Origin: Oxalobacteraceae bacterium
GTDB taxonomy: Bacteria; Pseudomonadota; Gammaproteobacteria; Burkholderiales; Burkholderiaceae_D
Assembly (NCBI GenBank): GCA_003132085.1
Contig: PKWO01000093.1
Span: 3,179-9,745 of the forward strand
Length of the DNA: 6,567 nucleotides
Direction: 5' to 3'
Shown piece after piece: positions 6,209 to 6,567 of the stretch. The number at the start of each line of letters is the position of its first letter. The stretch's first letter is position 1. The notes beneath the pieces are model-generated. The model was not told where the DNA came from. It searched no databases and saw only the letters and a list, made by a program, of their open reading frames with translations. The position numbers and the translations under genes were made by a program.

Positions 6209-6225
6209 GCCCTAATCCTGTTATT
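6174..6225. repeat. 13-bp tandem repeat in the dctP leader (three copies plus a degenerate fourth)
   Basis: Units start at 6174, 6187, 6200 and 6213, exactly 13 bp apart. On the plus strand the first ten bases are TAATCCCATG, CAATCCCATG and TAATCCCATG, with variable last three bases. The fourth unit keeps only TAATCC plus scattered matches. The array lies between the dctP promoter candidate and its Shine-Dalgarno. Confidence 0.85.
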
Positions 6226-6251
6226 GTCGCCACTCAAAGCCAGGCAAGCAA
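6223..6251 (-). promoter_or_regulatory. Candidate sigma-70 promoter for dctP
   Basis: On the minus strand, TTGCTT (6251-6246) and GACAAT (6228-6223) are separated by 17 bp. Transcription would begin near 6216, giving a 70-base leader that spans the tandem repeat. The match to consensus is moderate. C4-dicarboxylate transport genes can be sigma-54 dependent, but no GG-N10-GC element was seen by eye. Confidence 0.4.
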
Positions 6252-6340
6252 TTGTGGATGACCACAGCGCCTCGAACCGCCGCAGCGAGCCGCCTGCGCG
6301 TAGGATAACCGGTTGCGAACGCGTGCATCGATAAGCCTTG

Positions 6341-6346
6341 TACAAT
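6341..6346 (+). promoter_or_regulatory. Candidate -10 box for the divergent kinase gene
   Basis: TACAAT lies 28 bases before the kinase ATG and matches the -10 consensus at five of six positions. No good -35 hexamer at 16-18 bp is visible, so the promoter would be weak or need an activator. Confidence 0.3.
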
Positions 6347-6374
6347 ACCGCTGCCAGCCCGACACACATTGACA

Positions 6375-6567
6375 ATGAGCACATTCGCACGCAGTCTACA
6401 ATTCCGCTTTGGATTTCCGGGCCGCAGACAGGCTTTGCACTGGCTCTTGCCGACTCTCCTGATTTTGCTGTTTCTGGCGACCCTGTTATGGTTGCCATGG
6501 CAGGCGCAACGGATGGAAACCGACGAGCGTCAGGAGCAACTGATAGCCGACACGCTGTGGGTCGAGC
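6375..6567 (+). CDS. Sensor histidine kinase, N-terminal fragment (DctS/DctB-type), cut by the window
   Basis: Only 64 codons are visible. After a short basic N-terminus (MSTFARSLQFRF, then GRRQ) comes one strong membrane segment at about residues 21-41 (HWLLPTLLILLFLATLLWL). It is followed by LPWQAQRMETDERQEQLIADTLWVE, a polar, probably helical stretch that would start the periplasmic sensor region. This layout, and the position divergent from dctP, fit a two-component kinase sensing C4-dicarboxylates and controlling dctP. The kinase and any PAS domains lie outside the window, so the identity is inferred from the N-terminus and context. The start is ATG 6375; its Shine-Dalgarno is poor. Another membrane sensor type cannot be excluded. 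Confidence 0.65.
   Translation, partial: MSTFARSLQFRFGFPGRRQALHWLLPTLLILLFLATLLWLPWQAQRMETDERQEQLIADTLWVE

Noticed and set aside
6147..6233. Upstream start that would give dctP 29 extra residues
   Set aside because: The extension is encoded by the tandem repeat, would bury the signal peptide, and the ATG at 6146 has a better ribosome-binding site.

Overview
The window looks like chromosome of a betaproteobacterium of the order Burkholderiales, most likely an Oxalobacteraceae-type organism. That placement is an inference from overall protein character, the moderately GC-rich coding sequence and gene content (XerD, Ogt, PpnN, RsuA, a TRAP-type DctP and a divergent sensor kinase). No marker gene fixes the genus. 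No RNA gene, insertion sequence, prophage gene or CRISPR array was seen.

Almost everything is on the minus strand, so it reads from high to low coordinates. At the right end, a sensor histidine kinase N-terminus (6375 onward, plus strand) diverges from dctP (6146-5142), which encodes the periplasmic solute-binding protein of a TRAP C4-dicarboxylate transporter. The 228-bp gap between them holds a plausible dctP promoter, a 13-bp tandem repeat and a possible short leader ORF. The membrane subunits dctQ and dctM do not follow dctP. Instead there is about 520 bp of AT-rich sequence with small, unrecognised ORFs, two palindromes, an 11-bp repeat spaced by 60 bp, and a strong intrinsic terminator that ends only 11 bases before the ogt start codon.

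Next come ogt (DNA alkyl-transferase, 4619-4122) and xerD (tyrosine recombinase for chromosome dimer resolution, 4112-3186), separated by 9 bp and probably co-transcribed. A 300-bp intergenic region follows. It precedes a tight three-gene group: ppnN (nucleotide 5'-monophosphate nucleosidase), rsuA (16S rRNA pseudouridine synthase) and an RluA-family pseudouridine synthase that runs off the left edge. rsuA and the RluA-family gene overlap in a GTGA junction.

Functionally the window contains three modules: dicarboxylate uptake with its likely sensor; genome maintenance (Ogt, XerD); and nucleotide and rRNA/tRNA modification housekeeping. The ordinary genes are clear. The least explained DNA is 4620-5141 and the dctP leader at 6147-6230. 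I found no convincing evidence of a wholly new system; the best candidate for something undescribed is the small-ORF/terminator segment between dctP and ogt.
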